From the NCBI RefSeq assembly GCF_029867415.1, contig NC_081183.1, forward strand, positions 116,922,514-116,986,513: DNA of 64,000 nucleotides, read 5' to 3'. A program made the position numbers and the translations under genes. Within the stretch, counting starts at the first letter, position 1; each line of letters begins with the position of its first letter. Below the pieces are notes generated by a model. That model did not search any database, was not told the DNA's origin, and saw nothing but the letters and a program-made list of their open reading frames with translations. Source of the stretch: Vicia villosa. Its lineage: Eukaryota; Streptophyta; Magnoliopsida; Fabales; Fabaceae. Positions 46,353-58,300 of this stretch are shown piece by piece.

Positions 46353-47364
46353 CTAGGTTTGCTAATCTTGGATAGCGGCGCAGCGCCTGACCCCCAAAAT
46401 ACTATAGCGGCATAGCGGATAGCGGGATGACCGTTATTGTGAGCTTTAAAAACCAAGGTAAATACTTTATGTGAATACATAAATACTTAAAAATAAGTTT
46501 CAACAACATTCATATTGCCTTAAAAACATATCATTAAAAATCAAATCAAATTCCAACAGCACCACAATATAAGTTTCCATCAAAATCAAATCATTAATGT
46601 GTTCAAAATGACTATACCAAATTATAAACATAAACAAAATGACTAAATCACATCTATCTCTTCCACCGCATTAATATCATCTTGCTCATCACTTGATTCA
46701 ATTTCAAACTCTCCTTCTTCCACCTCCAACTCCTCATCTCCATTAGACACTAATGTAGCAAGTCTTATGTCTAGTAACTCTTGTTGGTTCATTAGCCCAG
46801 TGGCATTACCAACAACTTCCCAATTCAAACCCTCTTCTCCCAAAACCAAATAGATGAGAAATTAGCAAAACATGGGAGAAATAGATGTTAATGGATGAGA
46901 AAGTGAAGAAAAAGATGAATAGGTTAACCGGAATGTGGAAGAATGGATGAAAAAGATACACCGCTTGCTGATTTTTAGGCTGAGAAGAATGTGGAAGAAA
47001 ATATTTGCGAAGAGAGAGAACTGCAAATTAGATCCATCGCTTACTGATTTGAGTGAAGAGAGAATTGATAATGACCTAGAGCACTGGAAATGACCTAGAG
47101 TGTCGCTAGGAGCTTTTATATTAGTCAAATAAAAGGGAAAAAATATCAATTTGCCTTAAAAAAAATTCAAACTTAGAATATTGCCCCGTCTTCACAATAA
47201 CGGTCGGTAAACTGCTGCAGAACCGCTATAGCGCTGCTATTGCGCCGTCACGACATCACAAATAGCGGAAGGTATTTCCGCTATCGCGGATAGCAGTTAG
47301 CAGCCCAAAAGTGTGGCGCTGAGGTCCCGTTCTACTGTGCTATAGCACGCTATAGACAACCTAG
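46353..47364. mobile_element. hAT-like element, 1012 bp, 8-bp duplication GCCATACT
   Basis: Ends CTAGGTTTGCTAATC and, inverted, CTAGGTTGTCTATAG. GCCATACT lies directly outside both ends (46345-46352 and 47365-47372). Both subterminal parts are full of TATAGCGG / CCGCTATAGCG motifs. The centre encodes on the minus strand an acidic 68-aa piece (46643-46849, GEEGLNWEVVGNA, EELEVEEGEFEIES) that resembles the acidic tail of hAT transposases. No catalytic core remains, so it is non-autonomous. Confidence 0.8.
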
Positions 47365-47739
47365 GCCATACTTACACACAATTTAACGGGCAACAGCAAA
47401 GACCACAATACCATTTAAAAACACCATGTTAATCATTAAAAACAAGTGAAAACAAAATGCATCCAAAGTTTGAGATCTCATATCAAGTTGGAAATGACAG
47501 ACAAGCATAAAAATGAAATTTCTATACAAGCATAAAAAATAATACCATTTAACAACAGGACATATCAATTTAAAACCAATTGCGAAATCAACATACAACA
47601 AAAGTTAATAGAGAGATTGAGCTACACCCTACCCCAAACACGCCAAAATCAATTTCAAGTACTCAAAATAACATGATCCAATTCAATCAAACAGATCTAA
47701 GCAAATTAATCGCTATGGAAAAACGGAATGATACCTGAA

Positions 47740-48006
47740 TCAGTGATGAGATTCAGCATGCTCCTTGTGAGCGAGATGGCGACGCTCGTTGGGAAGAGCG
47801 ACGAGGTACGAGAAGATCATCCCGCCGTAAAGGACATGAAGAAGAGGCTGAATCGAATCTGTTTCGATGTACTTTTCGCTGTAGTTGTCCAAGCCTCGCT
47901 TGACGGAGGTCTTGAGGTAAGCGAAGGAGAACATCGGTTTGACGTGTTCAGGGATCTCGGTCACCTTCTTTCCCCTGATCTCGTTGTAGAATCGTCTCAA
48001 CGCCAT
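47740..48006 (-). CDS. Mitochondrial ATP synthase subunit f-like protein (plant Fb15 family), 88 aa
   Basis: Intact single-exon reading frame starting MALRRFYNEIRGKKVTEIPE and ending HKEHAESHH. Its length and sequence match the plant family first called fiber protein Fb15, considered the plant counterpart of the membrane F0 subunit f of the mitochondrial ATP synthase. One hydrophobic segment (PLLHVLYGGMIFSYLVAL) fits a single membrane span. The 5' leader (48007-48075) contains CTAGGGTTTGCTGCG. Five nucleotides after the TGA stop is a consensus donor (TTCAG/GTATCA, 47735), so the 3' UTR probably has an intron that would contain the hAT element at 46353. Confidence 0.85.
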   Translation of the reverse strand: MALRRFYNEIRGKKVTEIPEHVKPMFSFAYLKTSVKRGLDNYSEKYIETDSIQPLLHVLYGGMIFSYLVALPNERRHLAHKEHAESHH

Positions 48007-48075
48007 TGTTGATGTTAGCTTGATAGACGCAGCAAACCCTAGATTGTTTTCACGCTATCTTTCTCAGAGGACACG

Positions 48076-48362
48076 GCTGGTTAGAAAATGAAAATGATTT
48101 TTCTTTTGGGGAAATTTATATTAACGTCCACAATGGCACCCACCCGTCCGGTTTTTTCTATTATATGGGGTGAAAATGTAAACTAAATTTTCTTCTTTAT
48201 TTTTTTTTTTTTTTCATCCAATTTGGGGTGTATGGGTATATGGGGTTGGAATGAAAAATTTTAAATAAAATAACCAAACAATTGGAGCGGGATCTTTATT
48301 TCGTTCCGCTCCCCTCCGTTATGTTCCATTCCGCTCAGCTCTATTATGTTCCATCAATCCAA
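48076..48362. other. Upstream region of the ATP synthase subunit gene
   Basis: T-rich and G-rich low-complexity sequence, with a stretch TTCCGCTCAGCTC / GTTCCGCTCCCC at 48290-48350 typical of short legume repeats. No gene. Confidence 0.4.
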
Positions 48363-48762
48363 ACACAACTTTAGGCTATGTTTGAGAGTTTGGAGAGGAG
48401 AGGAGGGGAGGGGAGAGGAAGGCTTCCGAAAATAAATTTTTTAAAAAATATAAAAAAATATCAAATATATTTTGAAAAAAAGATTTTGTTTAGAATGATA
48501 AAAGAGTTATTATCTCTACAAAATTTATAATTTTCAAAATAGTATAACAACCTAAAAGATATATTTGGAAAATTTATGTAAGTCCTCCAAAACCATTCTT
48601 CAATACAATTTTTTAGTTTCTCATTTTATGGGGTTTTTGGTGTTATGAATAAAATAAAACCTTCCAAAACCCTCCTACCCAAAATCTTTTTATTCTTTTC
48701 AATCAATTCTTACTATTTTCCAAAGCTCTCCCTTCCCTTCTCCTCCAAACTCGCAAACAAAG

Positions 48763-48935
48763 CCTAAGAGATTTAAGAACCTTTGGATGGAACACCCGGA
48801 TATTGAAAAGGTTATTGAAGATAGTTGGAAAGACAGCTACAACAACGAAACTCCTGACAAACTTAATATACTCTGGATAAGCTGTGGCATTGGGGCCAAA
48901 AGGAATTTGGCAACCCTCCTGAGTTATTTTTTTCT
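48763..48935 (+). pseudogene. LINE ORF2 fragment, plus strand
   Basis: AGAGATTTAAGAACCTTTGG through MEHPDIEKVIEDSWKD to the GAKRNLATLL end matches the minus-strand LINE at 42922-43140 in sequence and reading. The two form an inverted repeat about 5.6 kb apart. Confidence 0.8.
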
Positions 48936-49319
48936 CCCCGATTTAGAGGATTCGGAGGGGAGGTGCTCCATTTTAATTATAATTATATTGATATATTTAC
49001 CCTTATTATAATTATAATTAAATTTTTTAATTTATATTTTTATATTATTGTGATATTTTTGTTTCTAATAATTTTGTTAGAATTTATTGTATTCGATAAT
49101 TTTTTTAAAACTATATATTATGACCGTTATGTTTTTATAAATTTTTTTGATGTTATCGAATTGAATACTTATATTTCGTCAATGAATTTGTATTTAAATT
49201 AATAAATAATAAATATCGTGAATCTTATGGTAAAATTATAAGGTTAAAAATAAAAATTAGTTTCAATATACCTCTCCTCCTCTTGTGAATCAAACATATT
49301 TGTAAATAAAATTCATCCC

Positions 49320-49340
49320 CTCCCCCCCCCCCCCCCCCCT
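49320..49340. repeat. Poly-C run
   Basis: About nineteen consecutive C. An assembly error in length is likely at such a site. Confidence 0.9.
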
Positions 49341-49473
49341 TCATATTTTGAAGCAAACATATATATAATTAAAATTTCTTCCCTCCCTTACCCTCACCTC
49401 CCCTCCCCTCTCCTCCCCACGATTGAACCAAACGGACCCTTACTCTTAAGAGTTTTACATTCATAATAATTAA

Positions 49474-49640
49474 TAGGGATGTTCAAAATCAAATCGGCCC
49501 AATAAAAAATTTATAACCAAGTCAAATTAAATCAAAAATCGTATTTAGTTCGAATGTGTTTGGATCATTTTCTAACAAAACTGCATGATTTGATTTAGTT
49601 TGCGGTTTATATTTTACAAACTGAATCAAACCAAACCAAA
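49474..49640. mobile_element. One end of a hAT-like MITE
   Basis: TAGGGATGTTCAAAATC at 49474 is a typical hAT terminus, followed by AACCAAACC-type subterminal repeats up to about 49645. The other end is not found; a minus-strand gypsy fragment follows. Confidence 0.45.
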
Positions 49641-49958
49641 CCACATTATATTACAAAATCTTATAAGGAGTCAGGTGGGATTCATCCAGCTGGCGTGTCT
49701 TGAACAATCGAGAGTACATTATATCCACTGAGCTTCCTTCGTCGACGAGAATGCGGCGAACGTCAAAATTGGTCATTCTCGCTCGAATCAGTAAGGGTAT
49801 GTTGGCATTGGGTGAATCCCCGAGTAGCTCATCGAGATAAAAAGTAATTGGCCCAGACCTTCCTCTGACCCTGCTAAGAGTGGGACCCAAGTCGGAGTTG
49901 GCGGCGATGAGTTCATCGAATTTTCGTTTGACTGAGCCGATAGTGAGTTGGCAGAGGT
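49640..49958 (-). pseudogene. Ty3/gypsy protease fragment (minus strand)
   Basis: The frame on the minus strand reads RVRGRSGPITFYLDELLGD, then ARMTNFDVRRILVDEGSSVD and MYSRLFKTRQL, a retropepsin-like segment of plant gypsy pol. The active-site triplet is D-E-G rather than D-T/S-G. Only about 100 codons remain. The fragment is cut at 49958 by the LTR that follows. Confidence 0.7.
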
Positions 49959-52464
49959 TGTAACACCCGGAAATTTATTTAATTATTTAAATAAATTATT
50001 CAAGGATTTAATATGGAAATTCGATTGAAGTTGGATTCATTAGTGATATTATAAGACGAGGAATTGGATTATTTAGTCGGTTAATCGGAGAATTAATAAG
50101 TTGGTTTTGTTGAAGAAATAATATTAGTAATAATATTATTATTTAATTTGGTTCAGTTGTGGTGTGGCATACATAGCAATATGGTGGTGTATGATTAGTA
50201 GGCCCATTAAGAAATAATAGTAACTATATTATTATTATTTGATTTATTGGATTAAAAAGAGAATATATGGAATTAGGTTTCTGTGAAAATAAGGTTTTGG
50301 TTTTTGGGAGAATAGATCGTGAAACGAAGTTGCCGACAAAGAGGAATGAGGTTTTGGCAGAAGAGGAATCGATCGAAGATTTGCTAGGAAAAGGCAAAGG
50401 CTTCACTCAATCGGATATTAGAGGCGGTCTCCATATACAAGGTAAGGGTGAGGTTCGAATCTTATAACCGGGAATATGATAGTCAGTATGTGGGATTGGG
50501 GTTGTATGATCATGTGCCATGGATTTATTGTTATTTTCGGGTGATCCGATTCTTTGTTAAATTGTTGATTTCATGATTTATAGTTGCCTGCTGAATTGTT
50601 ATCCTCGGTAGAGAATTGTTGTTGTTGTGATGTGTTCGAAATAGATTGGTATTGTTGATCGATTGATCGTATGGTTATAGCTGAATATTAAATTGTTGTG
50701 GTGAGGGAATTTAATCGTATCCTAGATGAAGTTGTTGGTTGATCAGAAGAAATAAGTGCGGTGCAGTTGAAGATGAAAAAGAGATCTGTGGTGGTGGGGC
50801 CATAACACAAGGAGACGGACGCCATATGTCCCAAAAGGGAAAAGGTGGACCCCATCTAGAGAGGGGAGACGGCCGCCCCGGGGCTTAAGGGGGAGGAGAC
50901 ACCCGCCCTGAGTGCAAGGAGGGAGTGGAGATGTGCGTCTCTGTTTGGAGTGGAGGCGTGCGTCTCTGTTTTGGTGGGCCCTGCATGTGTGTGATTTGTT
51001 GTCATAACTTAAGTAACATGTTTGGAATTTATTTTAGTAACTTGGTGAATTGGAAGTAGGGATGTCAATGGGGCGGTGCGGGGGATATATTCCGAACACA
51101 ATCTCCGTCCTCGAATTTATTTCCCATCCCCGCTTCGGATCCCCGCTACAGGGGGATTTTCTCCCTCATCCCCGTCCCCGCGGGTCCCCACGGATCCCCA
51201 AAGTTCATAAGGAGATCCATAAACATGATTTTTTATTTATTATTTTAAATCAAATTAATAGCAAAGCTTCAAAAACTAACCATAAAAAATTTGGAAAACA
51301 TTCATTTATGATAAATATATTGTTTTAACAATATTTAATCTATAATATTGAGTGTCATGGCCACCAAAATTTCAAACTAAAAAAAAACTGAAATAATCAT
51401 TTAGATCCCACTCTTTTACTAACAATACATATATATTTTTAATTTGTGTATAAGATTAATTATATGAAATGAAAAATAAACTTACATAATAATTTAAAAT
51501 TATACATAAATTAAGGATATTATGCTATTTTAGGCGGAACGGGGGATATTTACGCCACCCCCGTCCCCGAAGTACCTTCGGGGAGACTTTGTTCCCCATC
51601 CCCGTCTCCGTGGGGGGAAAATTCCCCGTCTTTGGGGCCCAAACGGGGAATTCACACAGGATCCCCGCTAACGGAGGCAAGTTGACATCCCTAATTGGAA
51701 GCATAATACATATATAATAATAATTTTATAATACGAGTCACTAGATTAGTAGAATCAGGTTTAGTAGGACACAGTGAATCAGCTTAACTGGTATTTTGAT
51801 AACAGGTAGTAATTGGAATAGTAGAATGGCAGTTTAGCAAATAATTAACAAGTTAATTTGTGTAGCAGAAACTCTTGGTAGTATGTGTTAGAAAAGATGA
51901 TAATAGGTATTGATCATTCAGAGTATTATATACTCACTAGAAATGCATTAGAAGTTTTGAAAATTAAATGCAGTTAGCAGAAACAAAGGTTGATAGCAGC
52001 ATAAGCTTAGGAGATTAAAGTGGTGTAGCAGAAATATGAAAATAGAAATTTCGGTAAGAATGTATTAAATAATAGGAAGTCATGATTAATTAGCAGGATT
52101 ATGTCGAAAACAGTACCGATTAGCCGAATTAGTAGATTTAAGCGGTATTATTAGTTAACCGAAATTAATTGAAAATTGTCGGAGTCGGTCGTGTATACTG
52201 GTAGATTTTTTTGGTTGATTTTATTTTGTTATAATTACGTCGAATAGGTTGAATTGCAGGTACAGTTGGGTAAGTTGATTCGTCTGGTCTATGAACATTG
52301 TTGATTATAGGTCCTATGACCAATGTTGTATTGTTTGTCGTTGTGGTTGATGTTGCATGGCATACATTGCATTGTTTAAGTTGGCATTGATGGCACCTAT
52401 TTAAGTTGGCTTTGATGGCACCATGTTGAAGGCTTATGCCTTGTTGAAATGCCTCGATAACTTG
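49959..52464 (+). mobile_element. Ty3/gypsy LTR-like sequence (TGTAACACCCGG type), split by element B
   Basis: Starts TGTAACACCCGGAAATTTA, a common start of plant chromovirus-type gypsy LTRs. It has no coding frame over about 120 codons. Its right part (52250-52460) contains ATGTTGCATGGCATACATTG, GGCTTATGCC and AAATGCCTCGATAACT, text typical of such LTRs. Element B starts inside it at 52465, so the rest is beyond the window. It carries a hAT MITE (51057-51693) and a GC-rich leader-like block (50760-50990). Confidence 0.65.
51057..51693. mobile_element. hAT-type MITE, 637 bp, 8-bp duplication ATTGGAAG
   Basis: Inverted ends TAGGGATGTCAA...TTGACATCCCTA are flanked by ATTGGAAG at 51049-51056 and 51694-51701. 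The subterminal regions are rich in CCCCG/CGGGG (ATCCCCGT, GGGGAAT). It is related in design, though not in sequence throughout, to the MITE at 24363. Confidence 0.93.
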
Positions 52465-53553
52465 TGTTAGAACAAGGAATGTTCTGATCAATATTCTTAG
52501 TTTTGATGATAACATTATATATGAATTTTGTATAAGAAAATGTGGTACTCTAATTATTCACGTTTTCCATTTCAGGAAACGTCTAAAAGAGTATACACAA
52601 AATCAGCGTTCAAAAGCTCTGACCCAGAAGATCTGGATGGCTTCACCAGAACATGGTCAGGCAGACATCAGAATATGGTCTTGAAGAAATCAGAACATGA
52701 TCTGGAAAGCATTAAAAGATGGCAGTCAGAAGCAAGGCTCTGAAGATCTGATGGTATCACGCTCAAAAGCACTTCCAAAGTCTGTTGACTGAAGTTGCAT
52801 CTGAACCAAAGCTGAAGACTCTGATATTCAAACGTTTATTCAAATACTTTGAGTCCAAAAGCAAGTACAAGATGAAAAGGCTACAACGTCAAATCTGTCT
52901 GACTGACAAAAGGAACGTTAGAAGCTACAAAAGGCAAAGTCAGCAAAAGCAGTTGAAGCATGGCTCGAGGTAGTTGACAAAAGAGTGAAACATTAAATGC
53001 AGCAGTGTACTATTCACGCAAAGCATTAAATGCGCTCAACGGTCACATTTTATCACTGGCTATATATAGAAGTTCTGATGCTGAAGCAGTGACAACTCTC
53101 TCACGCTAAGTACCAAAACGCTGCCAAAACGTTATCACACCAAAGAAAAGAAGAACTTCATCTTCAACCTCACAACTTTGTAATATTTTAGTGAGTGTTA
53201 GATCTTGAACTTAAGAGAAAAATCACTTGGTGATTATAGCTTATTAAGAAGCAATTTAATCTCTTGTAATATTTATTTTACATTGATTGTAAAAGGAAGT
53301 TCCTAGAGTGATCAAGTTGTGATTTGTAGACTCTAGAAGACTTAGAAGTTATCTAAGTGGAGAACCATTGTAATCAGTTTGATTAGTGGATTAAATCCTC
53401 AATTGAGGTAAATCACCTTGTCAGGGGTGGACTGAAGTAGTTTAGTTAACAACGAACCAGGATAAAAATATTTGTGTGATTTATTTTTTATCTACCATTT
53501 TTGGAAACAACCCTTATTCAATCCCCCCTTTCTAAGTGTTTTTCACTCCTTCA
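52465..53553 (+). mobile_element. 5' LTR of Sirevirus-like copia element B (1089 bp)
   Basis: Starts TGTTAGAACAAGGAATGTTC and ends TTTTTCACTCCTTCA directly before the PBS. TATA-like CTATATATAGAAG at about 53058. The 3' LTR is not in the window because the element runs off the right edge. The left flank ACTTG (52460-52464) would be the target duplication. Confidence 0.88.
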
Positions 53554-53555
53554 AT

Positions 53556-53570
53556 TGGCATCAAAGCGCC
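53556..53570 (+). other. Primer binding site of element B
   Basis: TGGCATCAAAGCGCC lies 2 nt after the LTR end and resembles the initiator tRNA-Met type site with changes. Confidence 0.7.
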
Positions 53571-53631
53571 GGTTCTAGGTGCAAACACTTAACCGTTGTT
53601 AGAGAAAAGATTCAGGGAGAAAAACACAAAA

Positions 53632-55364
53632 TGGTTGATCCAGCTACTCCAACTCCTACTGAGCAAAACAACAATGGTAACAATGGAAGTAGTAGCTTCA
53701 ATGGTTACAATAGACCACCAGTCTTTGATGGTGAAAACTTTGAATACTGGAAAGATAGACTTGAAAGTTATTTTCTATGTCAAGATGGTGATCTATGGGA
53801 TTTAGTGTTGGATGATTACACACATCCCGTGAATGCTCGTGGAGTCAAGATTTCTAGACAAGCTATGAGTGATGATCAAAAGAAAGAGTTCAAAAATCAT
53901 CACAAATCAAGAACTATATTGTTAAATGCTATCTCACATGATGAGTATGAGAAGATCACAAACAGAGAAATTGCTCATGACATCTTTGAATCTCTGAAGA
54001 TGACTCATGAAGGAAATGCACAAGTCAAGGAGACAAAAGCTTTGGCTCTAATCCAGAAGTATGAAGCTTTCAGAATGGAAGATGATGAAAACATTGAAGC
54101 AATGTTCTCCAGATTCCAGACTCTAACTGCTGGATTGAGAGTTCTTGACAAGGGATACACAAAAGTTGATCATGTTAAGAAGATAATCAGAAGTCTTCCC
54201 AGAAGATGGGGACCAATGGTTACAGCATTCAGGATTGCAAAGAGCTTGAATGAAGTATCTCTTGAGGAGCTTATAAGTGCACTGAGCAGTCATGAGATTG
54301 AGCTAGATGCAACTGAGCCTCAGAAGAAAGGTAAGTCTATTGCTTTAAAATCTAAAAATAAACACTGTGCTAACGCTTTTCAGGCAGAAGATGAAGAATC
54401 TGACCAGTCAGAAGAAGAAGAATAAGATGAATTGTCTCTCCTATCCAGAAGAGTGAATCAACTCTGGAAGAGCAAGCAGAGAAGATTCAAGAACTTCAAG
54501 AGACCTGAAAAGGGAGAATCTTCTGAACAAAGAAGATCTGGCAAGAAGAAGGTAGTGTGCTATGAATGCAAAGAACCTGGACACTACAAGAATGAATTTC
54601 CCAAGCTTCAGAAGGAAAAGCCCAGAAAGAAGTTTCAAAAGAAGAAAGGCATGATGGCTACATGGGATGACTCTGATTCATCTGATCAAGAGTCAGACTC
54701 TGAAGATGAGCAGACCAACATAGCACTTATGGCAACAATTGATGCTAGTGAAGAATCTACTTCTGATTCAGACTCTGATGAGGTATTTTCTGAACTCACT
54801 AGAGAAGATTTAGTTTCCAGCTTATCAGAACTTCTGGAAGTCAAGAGTCAACTTAGTATCAAATACAAAAAACTCAAAAAGTTTTTTGCATCTGAAACTA
54901 AGAGACTTGAAATAGAAAACTCTGAACTAAAAGAAAAAGTTTTAAAATTAACTAAAGATGTTGAAACATCTTCAAGTTCAAAAAAGTCTATTCCAAGCAC
55001 TAACAATATTATAAAAGAATATGACTTGAGCTTCAGAAAGTTCTTATCTAGAGGTATAGGCAGAAGTCAGCTAGCCTCTATGATTTATGGTGTTAGTGGA
55101 AACAAAAGGATAGGTATAGGCTTTGAGGGAGAAATCCCATATAAACTTGAACCTGTTGATGAAATTATCATTAAATACAAACCTTTGTATGAACAGTTCA
55201 AGTATGGTCATTCTCATGATATCAAACACACATCACATTCTAAAAGTTTCCATATCATACACATAAAGAAATATGAAGTTGCACATTCTGGAAAATCTTA
55301 TGTAAGATCTCAGTTCAATCAGAACTTGAGGAGGACTAACCCCAAAGGACTCAAAAGAATGTAG
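53632..55364 (+). pseudogene. Gag of element B with in-frame stops and a damaged zinc knuckle
   Basis: The likely start is MVDPATPTPTEQ (53632). The conserved VFDGENFEYWKDR and UBN2-type gag core follow. TAA at 54423 interrupts the frame, which continues unchanged to TAG at 55362. The zinc knuckle reads CYECKEPGHYKNEF, so its last Cys is Phe and metal binding should fail. A Lys-rich tract, a Ser/Asp-rich region (DDSDSSDQESDSED) and a coiled coil follow. After 55362 a second frame (EKIIPVADLLHSAKD and on, to about 55497) continues gag, suggesting a 1-nt loss, and overlaps the start of protease. Confidence 0.9.
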
Positions 55365-58300
55365 GTACTTAAGAAAAGATAATTCCTGTTGCAGATCTCC
55401 TTCACAGCGCAAAAGACAAACATGTCATGGTACCTGGACTCTGGGTGCTCACGTCACATGACGGGAAGAAGGTCTATGTTCCAAAGTCTGGAACTTAAAT
55501 CTGCCGGAGAATTAAAGTTTGGAGGGAATTAGAAGGCCAAAATCATAGGCTCAGGAACCATATGTATTGGTAATTCTCCCTCTATAACTAATGTTCTTTT
55601 AGTAGATGGATTAGCTTATAACTTATTGTCCATAAGTCAATTAAGTGATAATGGTTATGACATAATCTTTAATCAAAAGTCTTGTAAAGCTATTAGTCAG
55701 AAGGATGGCTCAATCCTATTTATAGTGAAGAGAAAGAACAACATTTACAAGATTGATCTTTCAGATCTTAAGAACCAACATGTTACTTGTCTTCTGTCTG
55801 TTAACAAAGAGCAGTGGGTCTGGCACAGAATATTGGGTCATGCTAGTTTGAGAAAGATCTCTCAGATTAACAAACTCAATCTGGTCAGGGGACTCCCTAA
55901 TCTGAAATATAAATCAGATGCTCTTTGTGAAGCATGTCAGAAAGGGAAGTTTTCAAAACCTGCATTCAAATCTAAAAATGTTGTCTCTTCCTCTAGGCCT
56001 TTAGAACTTCTGCACATTGATCTTTTTGGCCCAGTCAAAACAGCATCAATCAGAGGCAAGAAATATGGATTGGTCATTGTAGATGACTATAGCAGATGGA
56101 CTTGGGTAAAGTTCTTAAAACACAAGGATGAGTCACATTCTGTGTTCTTTGACTTCTGTAATCAGATGCAATCTAAAAAAGAATGTAAAATCATAAAAGT
56201 CAGAAGTGATCATGGTGGTGAATTTTAGAACAGATTCTTTGAAATTTATTTCAAAGAAAATGGTATTACCCATGATTTCTCTTGTCCTAGAACTCCACAA
56301 CAAAATGGGGTTGTAGAACGAAAGAATAGGACTCTACAAGAAATGGCCAGAATCATGATCAATGAGACTAATATGGCTAAGCATTTATGGGCAGAAGCAA
56401 TTAACACAGCTTGTTATATTCAGAGTAAAATCTCCATAAGACCTATTTTAAATAAGAATCCTTATGAATTGTGGAAGAACAGAAAGCCCAACATTTCTTA
56501 TTTTCATCCATTTGGATGTATCTGTTATATTCTGAATACTAAAGATCATCTGAACAAGTTTGATTCCAAAGCTCAGAAGTGTTTCCTTCTTGGATATTCT
56601 GAACGCTCTAACGGCTACAGAGTATACAATACTGAAACTCTCATAGTTGAGGAATCAATCAATATCAGATTTGATGATAAGCTTGGCATTGAAAAGCCAA
56701 AGCAGTTTGAGAATTTTGCAGATATAGATATCTCTAACTCAGATCATGAAGAACCCAAAGGAAAGGATGTATCAGAAGATCAAGTTGCAACGTCTTTAGA
56801 GAATCTCAGAATATCTGAAGAGCCAACACTCAGAAGATCCTCTAGACTCAACTCTGCTCATCCAGAAGATGTTATAATTGGAAAGAAAGATGATCCCATT
56901 AGAACAAGAGCATTCCTAAAGAACAATGCAGAATGCCAACTTGGTTTAGTATCTTTGATTGAGCCAACTTCAGTTGATCAAGCTCTGGAAGATGCTGAGT
57001 GGATAATTGTTATGCAAGAAGAGTTAAATCAATTTACAAGGAATGATGTATGGGATCTGGTTCCAAGACCTAACAGATTCAATATCATTGGAACAAAATG
57101 GGTTTTCATAAACAAGCTGAGTGAGAAAGGTGAAGTCATCATAAACAAAGCCAGAATGGTTGCTCAGGGCTATAGTCAGCAAGAAGGTATTGACTATACA
57201 GAAACCTTTGCACCAATGGCCAGGTTAGAATCTATTAGATTATTAATTTCATTTGTCACTCGGAATAACATCACTCTGTATCAGATGGATGTTAAGAGTG
57301 CCTTTTTAAATGGTTATATAGATGAAGAAGTTTATGTCCACCAACCTCCTGGTTTTGAAGACTCTAAGTCTCCAAAACATGTTTTTAAATTAAAGAAATC
57401 ATTATACGGTTTGAAGCAAGCTCCCAGAGCTTGGTATGAAAGATTAAGTTCTTTCGTTCTGGATAATGGTTTCACAAGAGGAAAAGTAGACACAACTCTC
57501 TTCTGTAAAACTTATAAAAAGGAGTTTGCTAAGTCTATGTAGGCAGAATTTGAGATGAGCATGATGGGAGAACTCAAATATTTTCTAGGCATTCAGATCA
57601 ATCAAACCTATGAAGGAACCTCTGAAGAAGTTTAATCTTTCTGAAAGCAAAGAAGTAAAAACTCCAATGCATCCAACTTGCGTATTAGGTAAGGATGGGG
57701 TAAGCAAGAAGGTAGACCAGAAGATCTACAAAGGTATGATAGGATCTCTTCTCTATCTGACTGCTTCTAGACCTGATATTTTATTCAGTGTATGCTTGTG
57801 TGCTAGATTCCAATCAGATCTTAGAGAATCTCACTTAACTGCTGTTAATAGAATTCTTAGGTATCTGAAAGGTACTACTAATGTTGGTTTAGTCTACAGA
57901 AGATCTGAAGAATACAACTTAGTAGGATATTGTGATGCTGATTACGCTGGAGATAGAGTTGAAAGGAAAAGTACTTCTGGAAGCTGTCAGTTTCTGGGAA
58001 GTAACCTGATCTCCTGGTACAGCAAGAAGCAAGCAACAATTGCACTATCTACTATAGAAGCAGAATACGTAGTTGCTACTGGATGTAGTACACAGATGCT
58101 CTAGATGAAAAGTCAGCTAGAAGACTATCAGATATATGAGAGTAACATTCCTATATTCTGTGATAATACTTCTGCTATTTGTTTATCTAAGAATCCTATT
58201 TTACATTCTAAAGCTAAACATATAGAGATTAAACATCACTTTATTAGGGACTATGTTTAGAAGGGTGTTCTTTCTTTAGATACAGACCATCAATGGGCTG

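Larger units (their letters stand above)
48363..49440. repeat. GGGGAGG-rich composite repeat, probably a degraded MITE pair
   Basis: GGCTATGTTTGAGAGTTTGG plus (GAGGGG)n at 48373-48420 recurs inverted at 48725-48770 (CCTCCAAACTCGCAAACAAA). A second GAGG-rich segment starts at 48950 and ends in CTCCCCTCCCCTCTCCTCC...GAACCAAACGGACCC at 49435. An AT-rich core lies inside each half, and a LINE piece separates them. The AT-rich frame at 48963-49202 is chance. I could not confirm target duplications. Confidence 0.5.

Noticed and set aside
48363..48775. MITE with TTAGGC/GCCTAA ends
   Set aside because: Inverted ends are visible but no matching target duplication; the right end overlaps LINE sequence, so the borders are not secure.
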